Shown in pieces: positions 10,602-20,073 of a DNA stretch of 64,000 nucleotides. The notes under the pieces are model-generated. The model saw only the letters and a list, made by a program, of their open reading frames with translations. It was not told the origin of the DNA and ran no database searches. The DNA is from Marinobacter xestospongiae. GTDB lineage: Bacteria > Pseudomonadota > Gammaproteobacteria > Pseudomonadales > Oleiphilaceae. A program made the position numbers and the translations under genes. Within the stretch, counting starts at the first letter, position 1. Each line of letters opens with the position of its first letter. The stretch is from positions 1 to 64,000 of the forward strand of contig NZ_JAKZAK010000024.1 of NCBI RefSeq assembly GCF_023156385.1. Reading direction: 5' to 3'.

Positions 10602-11867
10602 TTACTTGATGTCGTCCATAGACTTGAGCGGGTAATGCTCAGGATAAGCATTACGAGCAACGCCGGAGTCCACGGCTGCACGCGCAACAGCAGCAGGCAC
10701 AACTTCCAGCAGTCGCACATCCATCGGCTTCGGAATGATGTATTCCTTGCCAAACTCGAAGTTCTCGACGCCATAGGCTTCGCAGATTTCCTGCGGCACC
10801 GGCTCTTTGGCCAGCTCACGGATGGCGTTAACCGCCGCCACTTTCATTTCCTCGTTGATTGCGGTTGCACGCACGTCCAGCGCACCACGGAAAATGAAGG
10901 GGAAGCCCAGTACGTTGTTTACCTGGTTGGGATAGTCTGAACGACCGGTAGCCATGATCAGATCATCCCGGGCCGCCAGGGCAACTTCCGGACTGATTTC
11001 CGGGTCCGGGTTGGAACAGGCAAACACGATCGGGTTTGGCGCCATTTTCTTCAGCTGGTCAGCCGACAGCAGATCCGGACCGGAAAGCCCCAGGAATACG
11101 TCCGCGCCATCAATTGCATCGTCAAGGGTACGACGATCCGTCTCGTTGGCGAACATCGCTTTGTACTGATTCAAGTCATCACGGCCAGAGTGGATCACAC
11201 CCTTGCGGTCCAACATGAAGATGTTTTCGGACTGGATACCGCAGCTGATCAGCAGCTTCATACAGGCGATCGCCGCAGCGCCCGCGCCCAGACAAACCAC
11301 CTTGGCTTCTTCGATCTTCTTGCCCTGGAGCTCCAGAGCGTTGATCATCCCCGCCGCCGTTACGATGGCGGTGCCGTGCTGGTCATCGTGGAAGATTGGC
11401 ACGTTGCACTTTTCGATCAGGGCACGCTCGATTTCGAAGCATTCCGGTGCCTTGATGTCTTCCAGGTTAATACCGCCGAAGGTATCGGCAATACGCTCAA
11501 CCGTCTCAATGAACGCCTGGGGACTCTCGGAGTCAACCTCGATATCAAACACATCAATACCGGCAAAGCGCTTGAACAGGACGCCCTTTCCTTCCATTAC
11601 CGGCTTGCTCGCCAGAGGGCCAAGATTGCCAAGCCCCAGAATCGCGGAGCCGTCAGAGATAACCGCCACCAGGTTGCCCTTGGCTGTGTATTTGTAGGCG
11701 TTCTCTGGGTCTTTTGCGATCTCGCGGACCGGCTCGGCAACCCCGGGACTGTACGCCAACGACAGGTCGCGGGAAGTCTGGGTCGCTTTGGTGATTTCAA
11801 CACTCAGCTTACCAGGCCGCGGGTGGGCGTGATATTCAAGGGCTGCTGTTTTCAGATCTTGAGACAT
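10602..11867 (-). CDS. maeB: NAD(P)-dependent malic enzyme, short form
   Basis: This enzyme decarboxylates malate to pyruvate with reduction of NAD(P). The 421-residue protein (ATG 11867, reading MSQDLKTAAL) has the malic enzyme N-terminal domain with SLAYSPGVAEP and GLGNLGPLASKPVMEGK, and the NAD-binding domain with CLGAGAAAIA. The C-terminal phosphotransacetylase-like domain of the long MaeB form is absent, so this is the short form. Open codons upstream to 11939 lack family similarity. It is convergent with ponA, sharing its terminator; cofactor preference cannot be read with certainty. Confidence 0.93.
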   Translation of the reverse strand: MSQDLKTAALEYHAHPRPGKLSVEITKATQTSRDLSLAYSPGVAEPVREIAKDPENAYKYTAKGNLVAVISDGSAILGLGNLGPLASKPVMEGKGVLFKRFAGIDVFDIEVDSESPQAFIETVERIADTFGGINLEDIKAPECFEIERALIEKCNVPIFHDDQHGTAIVTAAGMINALELQGKKIEEAKVVCLGAGAAAIACMKLLISCGIQSENIFMLDRKGVIHSGRDDLNQYKAMFANETDRRTLDDAIDGADVFLGLSGPDLLSADQLKKMAPNPIVFACSNPDPEISPEVALAARDDLIMATGRSDYPNQVNNVLGFPFIFRGALDVRATAINEEMKVAAVNAIRELAKEPVPQEICEAYGVENFEFGKEYIIPKPMDVRLLEVVPAAVARAAVDSGVARNAYPEHYPLKSMDDIK

Positions 11868-12175
11868 TGCCACTGTTCCGTTTGTCACGTTAAAAGGACG
11901 GAGATACGTTGTTTCAGGCCTGCCACCCCACTGTTTCAATCAGTGTTATACGGTGACGACAGCTCTCGGGAGCCGGGCCCAGTATACTCTCAATAAACCT
12001 CCGCCAGGCCCCAAGCCCAACGGAGCGCGCCATTATGGCGCGATCCCCACACGCAAACAAGGGCCCACTGAACACAAATCAACCACCCGCTGTGCCATTT
12101 TCGCCCGCGCATTCGGGTTTGAAAAATGCATAAAAAAAGCGCCCCGAAGGGCGCTTTTCACGATCCGTTTTTCGG
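11868..12175. other. Intergenic region between the malic enzyme gene and rpmE
   Basis: About 300 bases without a supported gene. The left part is the upstream region of the malic enzyme gene and the right part holds the rpmE terminator. I see no convincing operator or promoter hexamers. Confidence 0.6.
12131..12158 (-). terminator. Terminator after rpmE
   Basis: The stem GCGCCC/GGGCGC with loop CGAA (12139-12154) has seven A on the left, giving a T7 tail on the minus strand just past the rpmE stop. Confidence 0.9.
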
Positions 12176-12397
12176 TCAGGCTTTCTTGCCGCCGATACGA
12201 CCACCGAAACGCTTCTGGAAACGGTCGATACGACCACCGGTGTCCATAACCTTCTGCTTGCCGGTGTAGAACGGGTGGCACTGGGAGCAAACGTCCAGCT
12301 GCAGATCCTGACCGATGGTGGAACGGGTCTTGATGACGTTACCGCAGCTGCAGGTAGCGGTAATGTCGGCGTACTTGGGATGAATACCTTCTTTCAT
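12176..12397 (-). CDS. rpmE: 50S ribosomal protein L31, zinc-binding type
   Basis: L31 is a small large-subunit protein at the bridge between ribosomal subunits. The 73-residue product keeps the zinc ligands Cys16, Cys18, Cys37 and Cys40 of the C+ form, so it is not the zinc-free RpmE2/YkgM paralogue. A TAGAGG ribosome-binding site precedes ATG 12397. It is transcribed alone, divergent from priA, as in Pseudomonas. Confidence 0.97.
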   Translation of the reverse strand: MKEGIHPKYADITATCSCGNVIKTRSTIGQDLQLDVCSQCHPFYTGKQKVMDTGGRIDRFQKRFGGRIGGKKA

Positions 12398-12618
12398 GGC
12401 GAACCTCTAAATAGGCAATGCCGCTACCTGATCAAGCTGCCAGGCACCGCATTTGAATCCATTGAAAAGACCGGGCACAATCAAGCGCCGGCCGAACAGA
12501 CCGCGAATCTTACTTGCATCCGCAAGTCAAGGCAACCACTCCAGCGGTCTGCCTTACGTGCTCAGTATAGGCACTAGCCGTAACTGGAGCGACATCGCCC
12601 CGCTCTCCTGGAGCCCAC

Positions 12619-14784
12619 GTGACCGCCACTGCCCGCATAGCCCTTAACCGCCCACTAAGACGCCTGTTCGATTACCAGATTCCCGATGGTTGTCGTATCG
12701 AGCCCGGTCAGCGAGTCCAGATTCCCTTTGGCCGACAGTTCGCTACCGGCCTGGTGGTGGACACCAATGTGACGCCGCCGGCCAACATACAGCTCAAGCC
12801 CATCAACCGGGCACTGGAGCCCTGGCCAGCACTGCCCGCTGAAACCCTCAAATTGCTGACCTGGGCTGCGGACTACTATCAACATCCGCTTGGAGAGAGC
12901 CTGTTCATGGCCCTGCCTCCGGCACTGCGAAGGGGGCAACCCGCGGCGCTGCCGAAGGAAACGTTCTGGCAACTCTCCGGGCGAGAGCACTCTTTGCCTA
13001 AGCAGGCTCACCGCCAGCAGGCCCTACTGGATTGGCTTGGCGGCGAGGGCAAACCACAAGCAACCCGGGATGTGCTCGCCGCCGGCTTTTCAAGATCCCA
13101 GCTCAAAGGGCTGGCGGAAAAAGAGCTGGTCACAGAATGCGAGCCGCCGGAACGCACCGACTCGGCCCCCCTGACACCCCCGCTGCCCCCACTGACTGAA
13201 GCTCAGCAACTGGCGTTTGCAAAACTGCCTCCAGTAGACGGGAAGTTTCACTGCACCCTGCTCTACGGCGTGACTGGCAGCGGCAAGACCGAGCTCTATC
13301 TGCATTACCTGCAAAATAACCTGACGGCAGACGACCAGGCACTGGTACTGGTCCCCGAGATCAACCTCACCCCCCAGACGGTTGCCCGCTTCCGGCAGTA
13401 TTTCGGTGACCGTATTGAGGTCTGGCACTCCGCCCTGAATGACGGACAGCGATTGGCAACCTGGCTGAGAATCCGCGAGGGCAAGCCGGTGATCGTGATC
13501 GGCACCCGGTCGGCGGTACTCCTTCCTTTTATTAAGCTGCAAACCCTGATCGTGGACGAAGAACACGACAGCTCCTACAAACAGGGGGAAGGCTTTCGTT
13601 ATTCCGGCCGGGATCTGGCGGTGTTCCGCGGACACCTGAACCAATGCCCGGTCATCCTCGGTTCGGCCACGCCCTCACTGGAATCCTATGCCAACACGCA
13701 GAACGGCAAATACGGCCTGGCACGACTGGAACAACGGGTTGGCAGCGCCACCGCCCCGAAGGTCCGCTTGCTGGACATCCGCAGCCGCCCCCTAGAGGGC
13801 GGCGTGTCACAGCCAGCGCTAAGCGCCATCCGCCGTTGCCTTGATAGCGGTCAGCAGGCTCTGGTGTTCGTCAATCGCCGCGGGTACGCCCCGGTCATGA
13901 TGTGTTTTGACTGCGGCCACCTGATGGAGTGCCCCGATTGCGACAGCCGGCTGACCTACCATCAGCGGGATCGCGCCCTGCGCTGCCACCACTGCGATTA
14001 CCAGCAGGCGGCACCGACGGTTTGCCCGAGTTGCCAGAGCGAGGCCTTCAAGCCCATCGGCCAGGGCACCGAACGCACTGAAGACACCTTGACCAGCCTG
14101 TTTCCCGATGTGCCGGTCATCCGGGTCGACCGCGACAGCACCCAGCGCAAAGGCAGCATCCAGTCCATTCTGGAACGGGTAAACAGCGGCGATCCCTGCA
14201 TCCTGGTCGGCACCCAGATGCTGGCCAAGGGCCATGACTTCCCGAAAGTCACCCTGGTGGTGGTGGTCAATGCGGATGGCGGCCTGTTCAGTATCGACTT
14301 TCGCGCCCCCGAACAACTGATACAGACCCTGTTGCAGGTGAGTGGTCGCGCGGGCCGCAGTCGCGACCCGGGCACGGTACTGGTACAGACCTGCCACAGT
14401 GATCATCCGCTTCTGAACTCGCTACAACAGGGTCGTTATCTGGACATCGCCCGGCAGCTGCTGGGCGAGCGGGAAACCGCCCAACTACCGCCGTTCCGCC
14501 CCATGGCAATCATCCGTGCGGAAGCACCGGAAATGTCAGAAAGCCTCGCCTTCCTTGATCAAATAAGAAACACCCTGACGCAGGACGCCCTGGAAGTCTG
14601 GGGCCCACTGCCGGCCCTTATCGCCCGAAAAGCGAAGCGACACCGGGCCCAGTTAGTTGTATTGTGTGAGCAACGCCGGGGCATCCGCGAGGCGCTGAAG
14701 GCGGCATGCCAGCAGGCCGAACAGTTGCGCACCAGCCGCGACTTCCGCTGGCAGATCGACGTGGACCCTCAGGAAACCGCCTGA
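12619..14784 (+). CDS. priA: Primosomal replication restart helicase PriA
   Basis: PriA recognises stalled forks and D-loops and reloads the replicative helicase. The GTG start at 12619 has a GGAG site 8 bases upstream and gives 721 residues, close to the usual size. Landmarks: N-terminal 3' DNA-binding domain; Walker A GVTGSGKT at 217-224; DEEH box at 313-316; eight zinc-binding cysteines in CXXC pairs between about 429 and 468; C-terminal helicase motifs with GTQMLAKGHDFPKV. It lies opposite rpmE and starts the plus-strand block that continues to hslU. Confidence 0.97.
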   Translation: MTATARIALNRPLRRLFDYQIPDGCRIEPGQRVQIPFGRQFATGLVVDTNVTPPANIQLKPINRALEPWPALPAETLKLLTWAADYYQHPLGESLFMALPPALRRGQPAALPKETFWQLSGREHSLPKQAHRQQALLDWLGGEGKPQATRDVLAAGFSRSQLKGLAEKELVTECEPPERTDSAPLTPPLPPLTEAQQLAFAKLPPVDGKFHCTLLYGVTGSGKTELYLHYLQNNLTADDQALVLVPEINLTPQTVARFRQYFGDRIEVWHSALNDGQRLATWLRIREGKPVIVIGTRSAVLLPFIKLQTLIVDEEHDSSYKQGEGFRYSGRDLAVFRGHLNQCPVILGSATPSLESYANTQNGKYGLARLEQRVGSATAPKVRLLDIRSRPLEGGVSQPALSAIRRCLDSGQQALVFVNRRGYAPVMMCFDCGHLMECPDCDSRLTYHQRDRALRCHHCDYQQAAPTVCPSCQSEAFKPIGQGTERTEDTLTSLFPDVPVIRVDRDSTQRKGSIQSILERVNSGDPCILVGTQMLAKGHDFPKVTLVVVVNADGGLFSIDFRAPEQLIQTLLQVSGRAGRSRDPGTVLVQTCHSDHPLLNSLQQGRYLDIARQLLGERETAQLPPFRPMAIIRAEAPEMSESLAFLDQIRNTLTQDALEVWGPLPALIARKAKRHRAQLVVLCEQRRGIREALKAACQQAEQLRTSRDFRWQIDVDPQETA

Positions 14785-14978
14785 CGGCCGCAACAGCAGC
14801 GTCAAAAAATTGGTTACAAATTTTTTCTTAAGTTAGACGAGCTAGGCACTTGGCCAGGCAGGCCATGTGCTATGATTTCAGCAAACTAAGTGGCACTCTT
14901 GCTAAACTGCCTCAATTTGCGGTTCTCGTGCAGGGAATGCGTGAAATGTATAGCCGAAATTCGGAAAGTGGAGAAACA

Positions 14979-16889
14979 ATGATGTCAGGGAAATTCCTTG
15001 CGCGTGCGTCGGCCTTCTCGCTGACGCTGTTTTTGGCGGCCTGCGGTGGGGGAGATGGCTCTTCACCGTTGAACGGTGGGCCAGGTAACGGTGATGGTGA
15101 CCAGCCAGATGTCGGCAGCATTCAATTACTGGCCTCTCCTGTCAGCATTGGAAGTTCGGAAGCATCGACATCGGACCTGACTGTCTTAGTCAAGGATAAT
15201 AAAGGGGTATTGATGAACGGCGTAGACGTTGAGTTTTCCTCAACCAACGCTGGCACCCTACAGGTTGAGCGCGGCACAACGGACGAATCGGGAACGGCAA
15301 TTGCGACGCTATCTCCAACCGGCGACCCTCGTAACCGTACTGTAGAAGTGAAAGCGATAGCGGGCCGCCTAAGTGATTCGGTAGATATTGAGATATCCGG
15401 CACGGCCCTTTCAATCTCCGGCCCATCATCTATTGCTTTTGGTGACTCAGCCTCTTACCGAATTCAGCTAACCGACTCAGATGGAAATGGCATCGCCAAC
15501 CAGGCTGTCAATCTTTCCAGCAACAGCCAACTGGAGACGTCTTCACTTACCACGGATGCCAACGGCACTATCGATGTAACCCTGAACGCTGGCACGACCG
15601 GCGGGACCGATACACTGCGCGCGAGCGCATTCAGTGGTGACGCAACTGTCTCGGCAGCGAAGACCATCTCGATTTCCAGCGACCAGTTTGAAATCGTCTC
15701 CCCTGCTGCCAACACCGAAGTGCTGCTGAACACTCCTCAAACGATCACGATGAGATGGCTTGAGAATGGAACGCCCGTAGCAGATGGCCGGATTGTCTCT
15801 TTCTCAGCCACACGAGGTACGCTGTCTCCGACCAATGGATTGGCCCAAGTGGCCAATGGCCAAGCCTCTATTCAGGTCCGCTCAGCGAATGCAGGACCGT
15901 CAACGATTACGGCAACTGATCAAACTTCAGGACTGTCAACCAATGTCATGATTGAGTTTGTCGCCACTACACCAGACACGCTAAATCTACAAGCGACAAA
16001 AACTCAAGTCGGACTAGGCGAAAGCACCGAAGTCATTGCCACGGTTCGCGACCCGGAAAACAATCTCGTTAAAAATCAAGTTGTTACCTTCCAGATCAAA
16101 GAGGATGGCAGCAATGGCTCACTATCTACAAGCACCGATGTTACGGATTCTCAAGGTAAGGCACGGGTAATCTACACTGGTGGAGGGACTGGTAGTGGAC
16201 GCGACGGTGTAACAATCATAGCTAACGTTGGCACAAACATCTCAGACCAAGTGAACTTGACGGTGGCAAAGCAGGCACTGCGTCTTGCTATTGGTACCGG
16301 CAACCAAATTGAAGAGCCTGATACGGTACGCTACATCAAGTCCTATCTAGCAGTTGTAACCGACTCAAACGGCGCACCAATTGATGGAGCAGAAGTTGAG
16401 CTCAGCGTGCTTCCTGTGAGGTATAGAAAAGGCGAGTATCTCGCTACTACAGATGGCTGGGTTCCTATCGCCACACCAACACAAGCAGAAAGGGATGCTG
16501 CCGAAGCCAGTGGAGAACCTTTGGAACCCCTGAATCCTGTGGAATGTGCCGCTGAGGACAGCAATGGCAATGGAGTTCTGGATGCTGGAGAGGACTTTAA
16601 TGGCAGCGGGTCGCTGGAGCCAACCAACTCGGCATCGACCAACACCCCCCGAGTAAACACAGAGTCTGACGGAACAGCCACTTTCGACTTGGTTTACCCG
16701 CAGAGCCATTGTACTTGGGTCAGAGTCCGACTTACTGCAACTGTGCGGGTAGAAGGAACAGAGAGTGTAGAAACCTCGGAATTCTACCTTTCTTGTCTCG
16801 CTGATGACCTTAATGACACTGATGTTGAAGCACCTGGCGGCAAATATAGCCTGTACGGAAACGCAAGAAGCTGTTCGAATCCGAACTAA
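14979..16889 (+). CDS. Lipoprotein with repeated bacterial Ig-like (Big-1 type) domains
   Basis: ATG 14979, with a GGAG site 5 bases upstream, gives 636 residues; a second ATG follows at once. A signal peptide ends in the lipobox LAAC, followed by a Gly/Ser-rich linker. The rest is about five beta-sandwich units of 90-100 residues with the invasin-like pattern VKDNKG, LTDSDGNGIANQAV, VRDPENNLVKNQVV and VTDSNGAPIDGAEV. The last unit holds a calcium-loop-like insert, DSNGNGVLDAGEDFNGSG, and several Cys that could pair. It is probably an outer-membrane-anchored surface protein acting in adhesion or cell contact; partner unknown. A+T is somewhat higher than in priA and argS, and it interrupts a normally adjacent priA-argS pair. 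Confidence 0.8.
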   Translation: MMSGKFLARASAFSLTLFLAACGGGDGSSPLNGGPGNGDGDQPDVGSIQLLASPVSIGSSEASTSDLTVLVKDNKGVLMNGVDVEFSSTNAGTLQVERGTTDESGTAIATLSPTGDPRNRTVEVKAIAGRLSDSVDIEISGTALSISGPSSIAFGDSASYRIQLTDSDGNGIANQAVNLSSNSQLETSSLTTDANGTIDVTLNAGTTGGTDTLRASAFSGDATVSAAKTISISSDQFEIVSPAANTEVLLNTPQTITMRWLENGTPVADGRIVSFSATRGTLSPTNGLAQVANGQASIQVRSANAGPSTITATDQTSGLSTNVMIEFVATTPDTLNLQATKTQVGLGESTEVIATVRDPENNLVKNQVVTFQIKEDGSNGSLSTSTDVTDSQGKARVIYTGGGTGSGRDGVTIIANVGTNISDQVNLTVAKQALRLAIGTGNQIEEPDTVRYIKSYLAVVTDSNGAPIDGAEVELSVLPVRYRKGEYLATTDGWVPIATPTQAERDAAEASGEPLEPLNPVECAAEDSNGNGVLDAGEDFNGSGSLEPTNSASTNTPRVNTESDGTATFDLVYPQSHCTWVRVRLTATVRVEGTESVETSEFYLSCLADDLNDTDVEAPGGKYSLYGNARSCSNPN

Positions 16890-16902
16890 GTCACTAATGA
16901 TT

Positions 16903-16928
16903 GGCTAGGAGGGAGAATCCTCCTAGCC
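16903..16928 (+). terminator. Hairpin after the Ig-like lipoprotein gene
   Basis: A 10-bp stem, GGCTAGGAGG/CCTCCTAGCC, with loop GAGAAT lies 14 bases after the stop. The tail is not T-rich, so it is a weak intrinsic terminator or a transcript-end stabiliser. Confidence 0.5.
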
Positions 16929-16936
16929 TCTCACGA

Positions 16937-16965
16937 TTGAGTCTCCCCCCCCTTTCCGCGATAAT
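16937..16965 (+). promoter_or_regulatory. Predicted sigma-70 promoter of argS with a C8 tract in the spacer
   Basis: TTGAGT (16937-16942) and GATAAT (16960-16965) are separated by exactly 17 bases, about 80 bases upstream of argS. The spacer contains a run of eight C (16945-16952). Confidence 0.5.
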
Positions 16966-17047
16966 ACGCCCTTCCCCTTTGAATCAACCCCCGGCGGTTA
17001 TTCGCCCAGACTTCAAAGTCACTTCGTTGAATTGAGCTTCCGATCGC

Positions 17048-18733
17048 ATGAAAGACACCGTTACTGAGCTGCTCTCATCTGCCCTGGCGACCCTGCAATC
17101 CGAAGGCACCCTGCCTGCGGAGCAGACGTTCTCGCCCCAGGTTGGCAACACCAAGGACAAATCCCACGGCGATTACGCCTGCAACATCGCCCTGGTAGCA
17201 GCCAAGGCCGCAGGCTGTGCGCCGCGACAATTGGCGGAAGCCCTGGTGGAACGCCTGCCGCAGAGCCGGGCCGTCGACAAGGTCGAAATTGCAGGCCCGG
17301 GGTTCATCAACTTCTTCATGAGCACCGCGAGCGCATTCAGCGTGGTGGAAACCATTCTGGAGCAGGCCGGTGAGTACGGTCGCAACCAGAACGGCAAGGG
17401 CGAATCGGTACAGGTGGAGTTTGTCTCCGCCAACCCCACTGGCCCTCTCCATGTTGGCCATGGTCGTGGTGCGGCGATTGGGGATTGTCTGTGTCGGCTG
17501 CTGGAAGCAAGCGGCTACAACGTTACCCGGGAGTTTTACTACAACGACGCCGGCGCCCAGATCAACAACCTGGCGCTGTCAGTACAGGCACGAGTCAAGG
17601 GCTTGACCCCGGACGATAGCAACTGGCCAGCCGATGGTTACCGGGGTGATTACATTGTCGACGTAGCCAAGGCTTACCTGGCAGGCAACACCGTGACCGC
17701 CGATGACCGTGAAGTCACGGCCAAGGCCGATGCCGACGACCTGGACGCCATCCGCGAGTTCGCCGTTGCCTACCTGCGGCGGGAGCAGGACCTCGACCTG
17801 AAAGCCTTCGGTGTCGAATTCGACGTCTATTTCCTGGAGTCTTCGCTTTACCAGGAAGGCAAAGTCGAGGCCACCGTGGAGCGCCTGACCGCCAACGGCT
17901 ACACCTACGAACAGGATAGCGCCCTGTGGCTGCGCACCACCGAGTTCGGCGATGACAAAGACAGGGTAATGCGCAAGAAAGACGGTGGGTACACCTACTT
18001 CCTCCCGGATGTCGCCTACCACCTGGACAAATGGCAGCGCGGCTTTACCACCGTTATCAACGAACAGGGTGCAGACCACCACTCAACGGTTACCCGTGTC
18101 CGCGCCGGCCTCCAGGCTCTCAAGGCCGATATTCCCCAGGGCTGGCCGGATTATGTACTGCATCAGATGGTGATGGTGACCCGCTCCGGCCAGGAGGTCA
18201 AAATCTCCAAGCGCGCCGGCAGCTACGTCACCCTGCGGGACCTCATTGATGAGGTTGGCCGGGACGCCACCCGTTTCTTCCTGGCGGCACGCCGGGTGGA
18301 TTCCCAATTGACCTTCGATATCGACCTGGCCCGCTCCCAGACCAATGAAAACCCGGTCTACTACATCCAGTATGCGCATGCACGGATCTGCAGTGTGCTT
18401 CGCAAGCTTGCCGCCGACGGCGTTGAGCGCGGCCGGAACCAGTGCCAGGGTGATCTCGCCCGGCTGACCCTGGACGAAGAGAAAGAGCTGGCCAACCAGC
18501 TGGCGCGTTATCCGGAGCTGATCGCCAACAGCGCCGCCACCCGCGAGCCGCATCACCTGACGCACTACCTGCGCGATCTGGCCGGCCAGTTCCACACCTA
18601 CTACAACGCCCACAAAGCGCTGGTGGAGGATGTCGAACTGCGGGACGCCCGCCTCAGCCTCTACCTGGCGATTCGGCAGGTCATCGCCAACGGGCTGGAG
18701 CTGTTGGGCGTCAGCGCCCCGGAGGAGATGTAA
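17048..18733 (+). CDS. argS: Arginyl-tRNA synthetase
   Basis: ArgS attaches arginine to its tRNA. The 561-residue protein has the class I signature HVGH at residues 135-138, an N-terminal additional domain, a KISKR-type signature at 385-389 and the C-terminal DALR anticodon-binding domain. It follows a predicted promoter and is followed after 44 bases by the SPOR gene, as in Pseudomonas. No anomaly was seen. Confidence 0.98.
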   Translation: MKDTVTELLSSALATLQSEGTLPAEQTFSPQVGNTKDKSHGDYACNIALVAAKAAGCAPRQLAEALVERLPQSRAVDKVEIAGPGFINFFMSTASAFSVVETILEQAGEYGRNQNGKGESVQVEFVSANPTGPLHVGHGRGAAIGDCLCRLLEASGYNVTREFYYNDAGAQINNLALSVQARVKGLTPDDSNWPADGYRGDYIVDVAKAYLAGNTVTADDREVTAKADADDLDAIREFAVAYLRREQDLDLKAFGVEFDVYFLESSLYQEGKVEATVERLTANGYTYEQDSALWLRTTEFGDDKDRVMRKKDGGYTYFLPDVAYHLDKWQRGFTTVINEQGADHHSTVTRVRAGLQALKADIPQGWPDYVLHQMVMVTRSGQEVKISKRAGSYVTLRDLIDEVGRDATRFFLAARRVDSQLTFDIDLARSQTNENPVYYIQYAHARICSVLRKLAADGVERGRNQCQGDLARLTLDEEKELANQLARYPELIANSAATREPHHLTHYLRDLAGQFHTYYNAHKALVEDVELRDARLSLYLAIRQVIANGLELLGVSAPEEM

Positions 18734-18777
18734 CCCTCCGCCAGGCCAGCGTACGCTGATAACCGAGACCCATCCGC

Positions 18778-19419
18778 ATGTCGCGAGACTACGCCAGGAA
18801 AAATCGCCCCAAGCCGTCGCCAACCTCCGGCGGCGGCAAATCGGGCAAGGCTCGCAAGCCCCCCGCGAAACCTTCACCCGGCCACCGCCAATCGGGAGGA
18901 CTCTCTGTGCGCTGGATACTGTCACTGGCCGCCGTCGGCGGATTCATTGGCTTTATTGTTTACCTCAACAGCATTGATCCCGCCACGACCAGCGCGCCGC
19001 CAAAGGCCACGGCAGTCCCTTCGGCGCCCGCTGCTGCCAAACCGGCGACCACCGAGCCAGCCAAGCCACGTCAGCAGGAGGAACCGCAAAGCTTCCGGTT
19101 CTACGAAATGCTGCCAGACTCCGAGGTGGTGCCGCCGGATGTGGAAGAGTATGCGCCCGGCCCCGCCCGCCAGCAGTACGACTATCTGGTCCAGACCGGT
19201 TCCTTCCGCAAGCCCGAGGACGCCGAACGCCAGCGGGCCCAGATTGCCTTCCAGGGTATGCGGGCCCAGGTGAGCCGGATCGATCTGGACAGTGGCTCCA
19301 CCTGGTACCGCGTCAACGTTGGCCCGTTCACGTCCCGCACCAAGATGAACGCCGCGCTGGACAAGCTGGTGTCGATCAACATCCAACCGCTGGTGCGAAA
19401 GATTCCCAAGGAGGGCTAA
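18778..19419 (+). CDS. SPOR-domain protein, FtsN-like
   Basis: A bitopic inner-membrane protein with a very basic cytoplasmic tail of about 43 residues, one membrane helix (about 44-63), an Ala/Pro/Lys-rich periplasmic linker and a C-terminal SPOR domain at roughly 135-210 (YDYLVQTGSF through YRVNVGPF). SPOR domains bind denuded glycan at the division septum, and FtsN uses this layout. At 213 residues it is shorter than E. coli FtsN, and no FtsN-specific activation motif was recognised, so the gene symbol is left blank. It lies between argS and hslV, a conserved position. Confidence 0.87.
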   Translation: MSRDYARKNRPKPSPTSGGGKSGKARKPPAKPSPGHRQSGGLSVRWILSLAAVGGFIGFIVYLNSIDPATTSAPPKATAVPSAPAAAKPATTEPAKPRQQEEPQSFRFYEMLPDSEVVPPDVEEYAPGPARQQYDYLVQTGSFRKPEDAERQRAQIAFQGMRAQVSRIDLDSGSTWYRVNVGPFTSRTKMNAALDKLVSINIQPLVRKIPKEG

Positions 19420-19461
19420 GCCCTCCCCGGGCCAATTGCCCCCGACAAATCCACGCCTCGG

Positions 19462-19490
19462 CTTGAAATTCGCGGTGTTGCCTCCATAAC
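19462..19490 (+). promoter_or_regulatory. Predicted sigma-32 heat-shock promoter of hslVU
   Basis: The -35 element CTTGAAA (19462-19468) matches the E. coli sigma-32 consensus fully. After 13 bases comes CTCCATAA (19482-19489), close to the CCCCATnT -10. A start near 19497 would give a short leader before hslV at 19529. hslVU is a heat-shock operon in E. coli, so the context agrees. Confidence 0.6.
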
Positions 19491-19528
19491 TCCCGGAACT
19501 GCTTTTCACCCCGGCAAAGGGAGCCAAC

Positions 19529-20059
19529 ATGACTACGATTCTTTCCGTACGGCGCGATGACGAAGTTGCCATGGGCGGCGATGGCCAGGTATCCCTGGGC
19601 AACACCGTCATGAAGGGAAACGCGCGCAAGGTACGGCGACTGTATAACGGCCAGGTACTGGCCGGATTTGCCGGCGGCACCGCGGATGCCTTCACCCTGT
19701 TTGAACGCTTCGAAGCCCAGCTGGAAAAACACCAGGGTAATCTCACCCGGGCTGCCGTCGAACTGGCCAAGGACTGGCGGACCGACCGCGCCCTGCGACG
19801 ACTGGAAGCCCTGCTGGCGGTTGCCGACAAGACCGCTTCCCTGATCATCACCGGCAATGGCGATGTTATTGAGCCGGAACAGGGCCTGATTGCAATCGGC
19901 TCCGGGGGCGCCTTTGCCCAGGCAGCCAGCCGCGCACTGCTGGAAAACACCGAGCTCGGTGCCAGGGACATAGTCGAGAAAGGCCTGGATATCGCCGCCG
20001 ACATCTGCATCTACACCAACCACAACCGCACCCTGGAAGTGCTGGCCACCAACAACTGA
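19529..20059 (+). CDS. hslV: ATP-dependent protease proteolytic subunit HslV (ClpQ)
   Basis: HslV is the threonine peptidase of the HslUV protease. After Met removal the catalytic Thr leads TTILSVRR. The GDGQ, GNTVMKGNARKVRRLYN and GFAGGTADAF blocks are typical, and 176 residues is the normal length. A GGGAG site precedes the ATG. hslU starts 14 bases downstream. A sigma-32-like promoter lies upstream. Confidence 0.98.
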   Translation: MTTILSVRRDDEVAMGGDGQVSLGNTVMKGNARKVRRLYNGQVLAGFAGGTADAFTLFERFEAQLEKHQGNLTRAAVELAKDWRTDRALRRLEALLAVADKTASLIITGNGDVIEPEQGLIAIGSGGAFAQAASRALLENTELGARDIVEKGLDIAADICIYTNHNRTLEVLATNN

Positions 20060-20073
20060 GCCGGAGCCACACC

